A stretch of DNA of 64,000 bases from Chryseobacterium sp. MA9 (GCF_024399315.1 NZ_CP075170.1:2480001-2544000), one strand, 5' to 3'. Shown: positions 44,308 to 51,477, counted from the stretch's first letter. Program-made: numbers and translations. Notes: a model not told the origin generated them from the letters alone.

Positions 44308-44443
44308 ACAAAAACTTAGAGAAAATTTTAAGACTACAAAGGATTAACTATTCTCCTGCCTGTTCTTAATGGTTTAAAAAAGCTAACTATTTTCTCCTAC
44401 TAAAGACAATTTTTGCATCCACAGAAACCTCTCTAAGTTTTGT
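44308..44443 (+). repeat. long inverted repeat between pump and outer-membrane channel genes
   Basis: ACAAAAACTTAGAGA (44308-44322) is complementary, except for one extra A, to TCTCTAAGTTTTGT (44430-44443). Between the arms two related words, TAACTATTCTCCT and TAACTATTTTCTCCT, stand in direct orientation. In RNA this could form a closed domain of about 135 bases in the 173-base gap. No obvious T run follows the second arm. Confidence 0.5.
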
Positions 44444-44465
44444 ATTCAATAAAAGTTTAAAAACT

Positions 44466-45878
44466 ATGAAAAGAGTAAAAAATATTATTCTAACATTTGT
44501 ACTGGCCATAGGCTCTGTTTCATGTGTATCCAAACTGGCATACACGGAGCCTGAGCTTCCTCTTCCGGAAAAATTCCAGTACACAGCAACTGCCGACACA
44601 GCCAGTATAGCCAATCTGGAGTGGAAACAGTTTTTCAGCGACCCTATTTTACAGGGATTGATTGAAAAAGGAATTAAAAATAACTATGACCTTCAGATTG
44701 CCCTAAAGCAGGTTGCTGCTTCACAGGAAAAGCTGAAACAGGCAAAATATATGCAATATCCTGATGTTGGTTTCGGAGTAAGCGGACAGATCTCAAAACC
44801 TTCCAAAAACAGCATGAACGGACAAAGCTTAAATTTATTTCTAGGATCAAGCCATGTTGAAGATTATAATGCAGCATTCAACCTTTCATGGGAAGCTGAC
44901 ATCTGGGGAAAAATTAAAAACCAGCAGGAAGTTTCAAGAATGCAGTATCTTCATACTTATGAAGGTTCAAAAGCAGTTCAGACTCAGGTAGTAGCAGCTA
45001 TTGCTCAGGGATATTATAACCTCTTGATGCTTGACAGACAATTGGCTATTGCAAAATCTAATCTGGAGCTAAGCAGCAATACCTTAATGATCACACAAAA
45101 AATGTGGGAAAGTGGTGATAATACCTCTTTAGGAGTACAGCAGGCCGCAGCACAGAAACAGGCAACAGAACTTCTGATTACTCAACTGGAACAAAATATT
45201 GCTATTCAGGAAAATGCATTGAGCATTTTGGTGGGAGAACTGCCTAATAAAGTAAACAGAACAATTGAAATGTCTGATACTTCCTTACCTCAGAATATCA
45301 CTGCAGGGCTTCCTGCAGCCATGGTAAGCAGAAGACCGGACGTTCGTCAGCAGGAACTTGTTTTACTGGAATCGAACGCTATCGTTGGGATTGCTCAGGC
45401 CAATATGTATCCGGCATTGAAAATTACGGCTAATGGAGGGGTAAATTCATTCAAGTTTGATAACTGGTTTCAGATTCCGGCTTCGTTATTCGGGTCTGTT
45501 CTGGGAGGACTTACCCAACCTATTTTTCAGAAAAGACAGTTGAAAACAGATCTGGAAGTAGCTAAAATTCAAAGAGAGAAAAATGTGCTGGCATTCCGCC
45601 AGTCAGTATTAAATGCTGTAGGTGAGGTTTCAGATGCTTTGGTATCTAATGAAAACTTAAAAGCTCAGGAACAAAAAGCTACCGAACAGGCAACGACTTT
45701 AAAAGACGGAATTAAAAGTGCACAGCTTCTTTACAAAGGAGGTTCAGCCAATTACCTGGAGGTGATTACAGCACAGGGAAATTCCCTACAGGCAGAGTTG
45801 AATCTGGCTTCCATTAAAAGACAGAGATTAAGCAGCATTGTAGATTTATACAGAGCTTTAGGCGGCGGTTGGAAGTAG
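44466..45878 (+). CDS. efflux outer-membrane factor (TolC/OprM-type lipoprotein)
   Basis: 470 residues with lipobox GSVSC (Cys about residue 19). Two outer-membrane-efflux repeats are seen: NLEWKQFFSDPILQGLIEKG with alpha-helical NYDLQIALKQVAASQEKLKQ, and the second half with MVSRRPDVRQQELVLLESNA, IAQANMYPALKITANGG and YLEVITAQGNSLQAELNLA. This is the NodT/OprM family, the trimeric exit channel of RND pumps. It ends with a strong terminator, so the operon is adaptor-permease-channel. Confidence 0.95.
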   Translation: MKRVKNIILTFVLAIGSVSCVSKLAYTEPELPLPEKFQYTATADTASIANLEWKQFFSDPILQGLIEKGIKNNYDLQIALKQVAASQEKLKQAKYMQYPDVGFGVSGQISKPSKNSMNGQSLNLFLGSSHVEDYNAAFNLSWEADIWGKIKNQQEVSRMQYLHTYEGSKAVQTQVVAAIAQGYYNLLMLDRQLAIAKSNLELSSNTLMITQKMWESGDNTSLGVQQAAAQKQATELLITQLEQNIAIQENALSILVGELPNKVNRTIEMSDTSLPQNITAGLPAAMVSRRPDVRQQELVLLESNAIVGIAQANMYPALKITANGGVNSFKFDNWFQIPASLFGSVLGGLTQPIFQKRQLKTDLEVAKIQREKNVLAFRQSVLNAVGEVSDALVSNENLKAQEQKATEQATTLKDGIKSAQLLYKGGSANYLEVITAQGNSLQAELNLASIKRQRLSSIVDLYRALGGGWK

Positions 45879-45903
45879 TAAATTAAATTATATTTGTTTT
45901 AAG

Positions 45904-45932
45904 ATGCGGTTCTTTTTAGAGCCGCATTTTTT
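45904..45932. terminator. bidirectional terminator of the efflux operon
   Basis: A 9-bp stem ATGCGGTTC / GAGCCGCAT (one G-T pair) with a 6-base loop and T run. Confidence 0.88.
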
Positions 45933-45962
45933 ATGATTTTATTGATGAAATAAATAATCATT

Positions 45963-46087
45963 GAACCATTAAGAACATTTAAGTTGTTAAGCTTAATTAA
46001 AAAAATCAAATAGATTTTTAAGACAATACTTCATAAGGCGAAGCTTTCATAATATTCTTAACATCTTAATAGCTCCTTCATGGTTTA
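45963..46087. repeat. intergenic inverted repeat, AACCATTAAGAA type
   Basis: The left arm GAACCATTAAGAACATTTAA (45963 on) pairs imperfectly with the right arm ATATTCTTAACATCTTAATAG...CATGGTT (46052-46086, broken by mismatches). It fills the 231-base gap between the efflux operon and miaA. No ORF is present here. Confidence 0.5.
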
Positions 46088-46109
46088 AAATAATTCAGGT
46101 AAAATTTAT

Positions 46110-47030
46110 TTATTTCTGAAACTGCTCCGCTATCCATTGAAGCAAGTCTTTAAAATCTTTTTCAGAATATCCCAATTGTAAATAATGAATATCATCCGCC
46201 TTTCTGTACCATGTCAGCTGACGTTTTGCATATCTGCGGCTGTTCTTTTTAATTTCTGAAACTGCAAAATCAAGATCCCACTCTCCGTCAAAATATTTAA
46301 AAAGCTCAGCATATCCTACCGTATTTAAAGCAGTCAGTTCTTTGAATTTCTCAAGACCTTTTACCTCATCCAGCAATCCGTTTTCCATCATAATATCCAC
46401 CCTCCGGTTGATTCTGTCATACAGTTCCTCTCTTGGAGCTTCTATTCCTATTCTGATGACATTAAAATCTCTGCCATTTTGGGAAACCGAAATATGTTCA
46501 GAATACTTTTTATCTGTTTGCCAGATAATATCAATGGCTCTCAACAGCCTGCGGTGATTGTGAATATCCACCACACTGAAATATTCAGGATCGAGTTCCT
46601 GTAGAATTTCCTGAAGTTTTTCTATACCCTCCTGCTCCATAATTGTCTGAAGCTTTTCCTGATTTTCAGTATTGGCTTCAGGCAGATCATGCAATCCTTC
46701 TATCACTGCTTTTTCATACATCATACTTCCACCGACAAGAATGACGGTATCATGAGTTGCAAAAAGTTCGTTGAGTTTTTGAAGGGCATCTTCTTCGTAT
46801 TGGCCGATAGAATAATATTCTTCCACTGAAAGATTTCCGATAAAATGATGAGGTGCTCCGGCTAATTCTTCTTCTGAGGGTGCAGCAGTTCCTATTTTCA
46901 TTTCCTTAAAAAACTGACGGGAATCACAGGAAATAATCTCCGTATTGAAATGTTGAGCCAAATCAATTGCCAGTCTCGTTTTGCCAATTCCGGTGGGTCC
47001 TACTACAGAAATCAAATTTTTCTTTTTCAC
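46110..47030 (-). CDS. miaA: tRNA dimethylallyltransferase
   Basis: A 306-residue enzyme that prenylates A37 of tRNAs reading codons starting with U. P-loop VVGPTGIGKTRLAIDLA near the N-terminus, SCDSRQFFKEMKIGTAAPS (substrate loop with Asp), PHHFIGNLSVEEYYSIGQYE, ILVGGSMMYEKAVIEGL and KKNSRRYAKRQLTWYRK. Length matches the family. Monocistronic, flanked by inverted repeats on both sides. Confidence 0.97.
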   Translation of the reverse strand: MKKKNLISVVGPTGIGKTRLAIDLAQHFNTEIISCDSRQFFKEMKIGTAAPSEEELAGAPHHFIGNLSVEEYYSIGQYEEDALQKLNELFATHDTVILVGGSMMYEKAVIEGLHDLPEANTENQEKLQTIMEQEGIEKLQEILQELDPEYFSVVDIHNHRRLLRAIDIIWQTDKKYSEHISVSQNGRDFNVIRIGIEAPREELYDRINRRVDIMMENGLLDEVKGLEKFKELTALNTVGYAELFKYFDGEWDLDFAVSEIKKNSRRYAKRQLTWYRKADDIHYLQLGYSEKDFKDLLQWIAEQFQK

Positions 47031-47066
47031 CGTGCTAATTTACGAAAATGAGTTTATTTAATTTGT

Positions 47067-47156
47067 TGGAAGATGGAAGCCTGAGACTGGAAGTTAAAAT
47101 TAGATATAATTTATATTCACAACAATCTTCCCGCTTCCCGCCTCCATCTTCCAGCC
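47067..47156. repeat. intergenic inverted repeat, GGAAGATGGAAG type
   Basis: Left arm TTGGAAGATGGAAGCCTGAG (47067 on) and right arm ending GCCTCCATCTTCCAGCC (to 47156) are partly complementary around an AT-rich middle. Same family as 38709-38834 and 48712-48791. Confidence 0.7.
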
Positions 47157-47190
47157 ATTCAACATTAGCAAAACTATAGACTTAAATGTT

Positions 47191-47198
47191 TATCTTTG
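47191..47198 (+). promoter_or_regulatory. -7 promoter element of the yicC-gmk unit
   Basis: TATCTTTG matches TAnnTTTG exactly, 17 bases before the ATG at 47216. Confidence 0.6.
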
Positions 47199-47215
47199 TA
47201 GAACAATAAAAAACT

Positions 47216-48073
47216 ATGATTTTATCAATGACCGGATTCGGTAGAGCCGAAGATGTTTTTGAAGGAAAAAAAATTACTATAGATATTAAATCTCTGAACA
47301 GCAAGAGCTTTGATTTGAATATTAAAATTCCTTTACGTTATAAAGAAAAAGAATTTGAAATCAGAAAAATTCTTAACGATAGAATTATCCGTGGAAAAGT
47401 AGACTGCTACGTTAATATTGAGAATCTTGAAGAGTCCAATGATGTAAAAATTAATAAAAACTTAATTGACTCTTATATCAATGAACTTAAAAACATAGCT
47501 TCTGACGGACCCAATTTCGAATACCTTAAAATGGCGGTAAGACTTCCTGATGCCATCTCGTCAAGACCTGATGAATTAACGGAAGGCGAATGGGAAGCTT
47601 TGGCTAAGATTGTTAACAATGCCGTGGACAGATTTGAAGAATTCAGAAGAACTGAAGGCAGCATTCTACATGAAGAATTAAACAGGAATATTCAGAATAT
47701 TGACAAATATCTTGGAGAAGTGATTCCTTTTGAGGAAGAAAGAATTGTAAGCGTGAAAGAACGTTATCAGAAATCTTTGAAAGAATTTGAAAATGTGGAT
47801 GAAACACGTTTTTACCAGGAAATGGCCTATTTCACTGAAAAGCTTGATATCTCTGAAGAAAAGGTAAGACTTACCCAGCACTTGAAATATTATAAAGAAG
47901 TAATGGATAATGAATCTTTCAACGGAAAAAAACTGGGCTTTATTTCTCAGGAAATCGGAAGAGAGATTAATACATTAGGGTCTAAAGCTAATCACGCAGA
48001 AATTCAGAAACTGGTAGTGATGATGAAAGATGACCTTGAAAAAATTAAAGAACAAACGTTAAACGTATTGTAG
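47216..48073 (+). CDS. YicC/YloC family endoribonuclease
   Basis: 285 residues with the family start MILSMTGFGRAE, then IDIKSLNSKSFDLNIKIP and RGKVDCYVNIE, and the closing FISQEIGREINTLGSKANHA followed by a helix with VVMMKDDLEKIKEQTLNV. YicC homologues are single-strand-specific endoribonucleases in E. coli and B. subtilis. The gene precedes gmk (73-base gap), the same order as yloC-gmk in Firmicutes, which supports the call. Confidence 0.93.
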   Translation: MILSMTGFGRAEDVFEGKKITIDIKSLNSKSFDLNIKIPLRYKEKEFEIRKILNDRIIRGKVDCYVNIENLEESNDVKINKNLIDSYINELKNIASDGPNFEYLKMAVRLPDAISSRPDELTEGEWEALAKIVNNAVDRFEEFRRTEGSILHEELNRNIQNIDKYLGEVIPFEEERIVSVKERYQKSLKEFENVDETRFYQEMAYFTEKLDISEEKVRLTQHLKYYKEVMDNESFNGKKLGFISQEIGREINTLGSKANHAEIQKLVVMMKDDLEKIKEQTLNVL

Positions 48074-48146
48074 GTACGCAGAACGAGATACGTGGTTGTC
48101 ATTTCTAAGAAAAGAACCCGAAACCCGTAACCCGAAATTGTAAAAA

Positions 48147-48710
48147 ATGGATAAAGTAATTATATTTTCAGCACCATCAGGGAGCGGAAAAACTACATTG
48201 GTAAAGCATTCACTGGAAATATTTCCGGAACTGAATTTTTCAATCTCATGTACCACAAGACAGCCCAGAGGAAGTGAAGTTCATGCAGTAGATTATCATT
48301 TTCTGACACCTGATGAATTCAGACAGAAAATTTCTGAAGGTGCTTTTGTAGAATATGAAGAAGTATATACTGATAAATATTACGGTACTTTAAAATCTGA
48401 AGTAGAAAAAATCTGGAATCAGGGAAAAGTAGTTATTTTTGATGTAGATGTAAAAGGAGGTATTTCGTTAAAAAAATATTTCGGTGAAAAGGCCCTGTCT
48501 ATTTTTATAGAACCCCCTTCCATTGAAGAATTGGAACGAAGATTGATTTCAAGAAATACAGATGATGCAGAAACCATAAAAACCCGTGTAGCAAAGGCAG
48601 AAGAAGAAATGTCCTACGCCAGCGAGTTTGATAAGATCGTTATTAATACCGATCTTGATGTAGCTAAAAAAGAAATAGAAAGTTTAATAAAAAGTTTTAT
48701 CAGTAATTAA
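48147..48710 (+). CDS. gmk: guanylate kinase
   Basis: A 187-residue enzyme that phosphorylates GMP to GDP. P-loop FSAPSGSGKTTLVKHSLE, GMP-binding SISCTTRQPRGSEVHAVDYH and FVEYEEVYTDKYYGTLKSEV, Walker B-like VVIFDVDVKGG and LERRLISRNTDD. Length slightly below the E. coli enzyme (207). Followed by nadA after a repeat-containing gap of 104 bases. Confidence 0.97.
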   Translation: MDKVIIFSAPSGSGKTTLVKHSLEIFPELNFSISCTTRQPRGSEVHAVDYHFLTPDEFRQKISEGAFVEYEEVYTDKYYGTLKSEVEKIWNQGKVVIFDVDVKGGISLKKYFGEKALSIFIEPPSIEELERRLISRNTDDAETIKTRVAKAEEEMSYASEFDKIVINTDLDVAKKEIESLIKSFISN

Positions 48711-48711
48711 T

Positions 48712-48791
48712 GGCTGGAAGATGGAAGCAGGAGGATGGGAGTAAAATACTACACTCAAAATCTAACTTCTAATTTCTAACCTCTAGCTTCT
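48712..48791. repeat. intergenic repeat, GGAAGATGGAAG / TTCTAACTTCTAA type
   Basis: The left block GGCTGGAAGATGGAAGCAGG (48712 on) overlaps just after the gmk stop. The right block contains TCTAACTTCTAATTTCTAAC and CTCTAGCTTCTG (48760-48791). It occupies the whole gmk-nadA gap. Confidence 0.6.
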
Positions 48792-48814
48792 GATAATAAA
48801 AAATTGAGGTTGAT

Positions 48815-49834
48815 ATGAGTACCGAAACATTAGAAAAAGCTAAATCTGCAATTCCTGTCAGAGGATTTCTGGATATAAAAGATATAGCTATTCCTCAGGG
48901 AGAAGAATTGGTAAAAGCCATACTTAAACTTAAAGAGGAAAAAAATGCTGTTATTCTTGCCCATTACTACCAGCCGGGAGAGATTCAGGATATTGCTGAT
49001 TTCCTGGGGGATTCCTTACAGCTGGCAAGACAGGCAAAAGAAACGAATGCAGACATGATTGTATTCTGCGGTGTACATTTCATGGCGGAAGCAGCTAAAA
49101 TTCTGAACCCAACTAAAAAAGTAGTTCTTCCTGATACCATGGCCGGGTGCTCTCTGGCAGACGGTTGTTCCGGAGAAGGGTTAAGAAAAATGCGTGAACA
49201 GCACCCGAATGCTTTAATTGCAACTTACATCAATTGTAATGCAGAAACTAAAGCAGAAAGTGATATCATCGTAACCAGTTCAAATGCTGAAACCGTAATA
49301 GAAGCACTTCCGAAAGACAGACCGATTATCTTCGCACCAGACAAAAATCTGGGAAGATATTTATCTAAGAAAACAGGCCGTAACATGATCCTTTGGGATG
49401 GAAGCTGTATAGTACACGAAGCATTTTCTATGGAAAGAATTGCTCAGCAGCTGGCAGATAACCCAGATGCTAAGCTGATTGCACACCCAGAAAGTGAAGA
49501 AGCTGTTTTGAAACTGGCACACTTTATTGGCTCTACTTCTGCCCTGTTGAATTATGTAGAAAAAGATGACTGTCAGAAATTCATCATTGCTACAGAAGAA
49601 GGAATTCTTCACGAGATGAGAAAACGTGCTCCTCACAAGGAATTGATTCCCGCATTGGTTTTTGATGAAAGCTGTAACTGCTCGGAATGTTTCTATATGA
49701 AACGTAATACAATGGAAAAGCTGTATTTATGTATGAAATATGAACTTCCTGAAATTCTTATCGACGAAGAATTAAGGTTAAAAGCATTGAAACCTATTGA
49801 AGCCATGCTTGACCTTTCTAAAAGCATAAAATAA
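48815..49834 (+). CDS. nadA: quinolinate synthase
   Basis: A 339-residue [4Fe-4S] enzyme condensing iminoaspartate with dihydroxyacetone phosphate in NAD synthesis. Motifs: ILAHYYQPGEIQDIADFLGD, the cluster cysteines in VFCGVHFMAEAA, in MAGCSLADGC and in the C-terminal CNCSECFYM, and ATYINCNAETKAESDIIVTS. NadB and NadC are not in this window. It is the last gene before the Cys-rich peptide cluster. Confidence 0.97.
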   Translation: MSTETLEKAKSAIPVRGFLDIKDIAIPQGEELVKAILKLKEEKNAVILAHYYQPGEIQDIADFLGDSLQLARQAKETNADMIVFCGVHFMAEAAKILNPTKKVVLPDTMAGCSLADGCSGEGLRKMREQHPNALIATYINCNAETKAESDIIVTSSNAETVIEALPKDRPIIFAPDKNLGRYLSKKTGRNMILWDGSCIVHEAFSMERIAQQLADNPDAKLIAHPESEEAVLKLAHFIGSTSALLNYVEKDDCQKFIIATEEGILHEMRKRAPHKELIPALVFDESCNCSECFYMKRNTMEKLYLCMKYELPEILIDEELRLKALKPIEAMLDLSKSIK

Positions 49835-49887
49835 TTTTTTTTATTATTCAATATTTATTATATTTAGAATTCAAACTAATAATAAAT

Positions 49888-50049
49888 ATGAAAAATCTAA
49901 AAAAATTAGACCGAAGAAGTCTTAAAAATGTAAACGGAGGCGGTGGTATCTGCAACTTAAATTGCGAAATACACGAAACCTGTGGTTCAGGATGCAATGG
50001 AGAATTGATCTGTGTACCAAGAGGAATGTACATTCCAGATAATTGTTAA
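49888..50049 (+). CDS. Cys-rich GG-leader peptide 1 (bacteriocin-like precursor)
   Basis: 53 residues. The leader MKNLKKLDRRSLKNVNGGGG ends in a double-glycine-type site, like GG-leader natural product precursors known in Bacteroidetes. The core after GG begins ICNLNCEIHETC and has six cysteines (22, 26, 32, 36, 42, 53; C-x3-C-x5-C-x3-C-x5-C-x10-C). It is the only member of the six-gene cluster on the + strand, 53 bases after nadA, and it ends at a terminator shared with peptide 2. Function unknown; precursor of a secreted peptide is inference from the leader. Confidence 0.8.
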   Translation: MKNLKKLDRRSLKNVNGGGGICNLNCEIHETCGSGCNGELICVPRGMYIPDNC

Positions 50050-50056
50050 TAAAATT

Positions 50057-50083
50057 AAAGCACTGTTTTCACAGTGCTTTTTT
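50057..50083. terminator. bidirectional terminator between peptide genes 1 and 2
   Basis: Stem AAAGCACTG / CAGTGCTTT with a 6-base loop and T run, between the convergent small genes. Confidence 0.88.
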
Positions 50084-50086
50084 ATT

Positions 50087-50296
50087 TTAGTCTGCAGTAA
50101 TTGTAACAAAGCAATCCATGCTTACCACAACACACATTCTGCAGTTTTCGGACAGATTCCAATAGGCCTCACATGAAGGATCATTGGATGAACCCGGACC
50201 AAAAACAAGATGGGTAGGGCAACCGTCACATCTGGAAATAGCCGCTCCATTCACTAGTTCCAGATCTCTTCTGCTTAATCTTTTAATTGTTTTCAT
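50087..50296 (-). CDS. Cys-rich GA-leader peptide 2
   Basis: 69 residues. The leader MKTIKRLSRRDLELVNGAA has Gly-Ala at the cleavage position. The core contains RCDGCP, FGPG, SCEAYWNL and NCRMCVVVSMDC. Six cysteines (23, 26, 42, 52, 55, 62) have exactly the same spacing as in peptide 3 (C-x2-C-x15-C-x9-C-x2-C-x6-C). It is the last gene of the minus-strand series, 12 bases after peptide 3, so probably on one transcript. Function unknown. Confidence 0.8.
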   Translation of the reverse strand: MKTIKRLSRRDLELVNGAAISRCDGCPTHLVFGPGSSNDPSCEAYWNLSENCRMCVVVSMDCFVTITAD

Positions 50297-50308
50297 ACTT
50301 TTAAAATC

Positions 50309-50518
50309 TTAAGACACTCCTCCATCCACACATTCCATACTTACCAGAACACACATCTTACAATAATCAGGCAGCCCTTGATAGGCAGAACATGGATACT
50401 GATATTCAGGACCGTCTCCGAATGTAGCATTTTGTGGGCATCCTGCACATCTTGACGGACCTGCTGCTCCATTTAATTGTTCAAGTTCTTTTCTGTTTAA
50501 TTTCTTTAAATTTTTCAT
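50309..50518 (-). CDS. Cys-rich GA-leader peptide 3
   Basis: 69 residues. The leader MKNLKKLNRKELEQLNGAAG has Gly-Ala at the expected processing site. The core has RCAGCP, FGDG, PCSAYQGL and YCKMCVLVSMEC, with six cysteines at 24, 27, 43, 53, 56 and 63. It is clearly a paralogue of peptide 2 and more distantly of peptide 6. Its start lies 35 bases after the stop of peptide 4. No function known. Confidence 0.8.
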   Translation of the reverse strand: MKNLKKLNRKELEQLNGAAGPSRCAGCPQNATFGDGPEYQYPCSAYQGLPDYCKMCVLVSMECVDGGVS

Positions 50519-50553
50519 AGTAGTTTTAAATTAAATTTTGATTTTGATATTTT

Positions 50554-50754
50554 TTACTGAGCTTCAAGAATTGGACAGCTACCCGGAACTGATGGATCAT
50601 AAGGGAAAAGGTAAAGACAAACTTTACGGCCTTTAAAATCTGTACATACCGCACATCCTTTCGGTCCGCAATCAAGGTCAACAGCACAACTGTCTCCCGT
50701 ACCTCCAATAATCGATCTTAAATTTTCTCTGTTTAATTTTTTAGAGTTTCTCAT
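50554..50754 (-). CDS. Cys-rich GG-leader peptide 4
   Basis: 66 residues. The leader MRNSKKLNRENLRSIIGGTG is followed by a core with SCAVDLDCGPKGCAVC, then KVCLYLF and a final SCP. Six cysteines (23, 29, 34, 37, 46, 60). The core is unlike peptides 2, 3 and 6 although the leader is the same type, as expected when leaders are conserved for a shared export or processing machine and cores diverge. 57 bases separate it from peptide 5. Confidence 0.8.
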   Translation of the reverse strand: MRNSKKLNRENLRSIIGGTGDSCAVDLDCGPKGCAVCTDFKGRKVCLYLFPYDPSVPGSCPILEAQ

Positions 50755-50811
50755 GTAGTTTTAATTTTTAAATTAAGTTTTTTTTTCATTTGATCTTCTA
50801 AGCAATAATAC

Positions 50812-50982
50812 TTACAGCATTGGTGCATAACAGGTTCCTCCCGGTTTCAGCCAGCATCCCCATTTTCCCCCTCCGCGGAAACATACAAATTGCTCACCAC
50901 CGCAGGCTTCAATCTGGATATCGGTAAACCCACCGGTGATGCTTTTCTTTTCTTCGCGTGATAATTTCTTAATTGTTTTCAT
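50812..50982 (-). CDS. Cys-rich GG-leader peptide 5
   Basis: 56 residues, short enough to be missed by usual length cutoffs. I translated it from the minus strand: start CAT complement at 50980-50982, stop at 50812-50814. The leader MKTIKKLSREEKKSITGG ends in GG. The core has four cysteines (27, 34, 43, 51) within a Gly/Trp-rich context: EACGGEQFVCFRGGGKWGCW and GGTCYAP. Its leader groups it with peptides 2 (MKTIK) and the rest. No function known. Confidence 0.78.
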   Translation of the reverse strand: MKTIKKLSREEKKSITGGFTDIQIEACGGEQFVCFRGGGKWGCWLKPGGTCYAPML

Positions 50983-51040
50983 AGCGCTTAATTTTAATAT
51001 TAGAAATAAAGAATATTCTTTGTGTTTGCGTTATTTAAAC

Positions 51041-51235
51041 TCAAGGACGATCAAAGCAGTCAATGCTTACCAGTACTCTCCCTTTACAACATTCTGGTAA
51101 AGCATGATAATCAGCACATGATCTTGGTTCACCCGGTCCGTATGGTCCGGCAGGACAATTCTCAAAACAATTGTTTACATTTCCTCCACTGATAGATTTC
51201 AGGTTTTGGCGGTTCAATTTCTTTAGATTTTTCAT
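51041..51235 (-). CDS. Cys-rich GG-leader peptide 6
   Basis: 64 residues from ATG 51235 (MKNLKKLNRQNLKSISGG). A longer in-frame start 16 codons upstream was rejected because the leader type begins here in all six genes. The core has NCFENCP, YGPGEP, SCADYHAL, ECCKGRVLVSIDC, parallel to peptides 2 and 3 (CxxCP, GPG, C-x-A/D-Y, VSxDC), with six cysteines at 23, 27, 40, 49, 50 and 60. It is the first gene of the minus-strand series; TATATTTG lies upstream. Confidence 0.8.
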   Translation of the reverse strand: MKNLKKLNRQNLKSISGGNVNNCFENCPAGPYGPGEPRSCADYHALPECCKGRVLVSIDCFDRP

Positions 51236-51289
51236 GATTATTTCGTTATTAGTTAATGTTATAAATGTAACATTTTTAATCAATTACAA

Positions 51290-51297
51290 CAAATATA
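51290..51297 (-). promoter_or_regulatory. -7 promoter element of the minus-strand peptide series
   Basis: On the minus strand this reads TATATTTG, an exact TAnnTTTG match, 54 bases before the ATG of peptide 6. No clear -33 element was found. Confidence 0.45.
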
Positions 51298-51335
51298 TCT
51301 CTAAAAAAGGAAATATATTTTATTATGTTAAAAGC

Positions 51336-51365
51336 TTGGCTGTTTCAAAATAAATTGTACATTTG
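51336..51365 (+). promoter_or_regulatory. promoter of the thr operon
   Basis: TTG (51336-51338) and TACATTTG (51358-51365) with a 19-base spacer, matching both Bacteroidetes promoter elements. It lies 10 bases before the leader-peptide ATG. Confidence 0.7.
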
Positions 51366-51375
51366 CTCTGTTACA

Positions 51376-51477
51376 ATGAATTTATTAAGAAACATATCTG
51401 ATATTTCTGCCCTGAAATTACCTATTTCAGGCATATCTTCTGTTTCTACATTCACAACTACAACAACTACCCCATAA
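51376..51477 (+). CDS. thr operon leader peptide
   Basis: 33 codons: it starts MNLLRNISDISALKLPISGI and ends VSTFTTTTTTP before TAA (51475-51477). Seven threonine codons, six of them consecutive (ACA ACT ACA ACA ACT ACC), sit at the end, and four isoleucine codons precede them. This composition, a promoter directly upstream, and thrA starting 91 bases downstream make it a threonine (perhaps also isoleucine) attenuation leader, functionally parallel to thrL of enteric bacteria but unrelated in sequence. It is not expected to act as a protein. Confidence 0.82.
   Translation: MNLLRNISDISALKLPISGISSVSTFTTTTTTP

Noticed and set aside
51236..51283. N-terminal extension of peptide 6
   Set aside because: The leader pattern MKNLKKLNR begins at 51235 as in the other five peptides; the added 16 residues match none of them.
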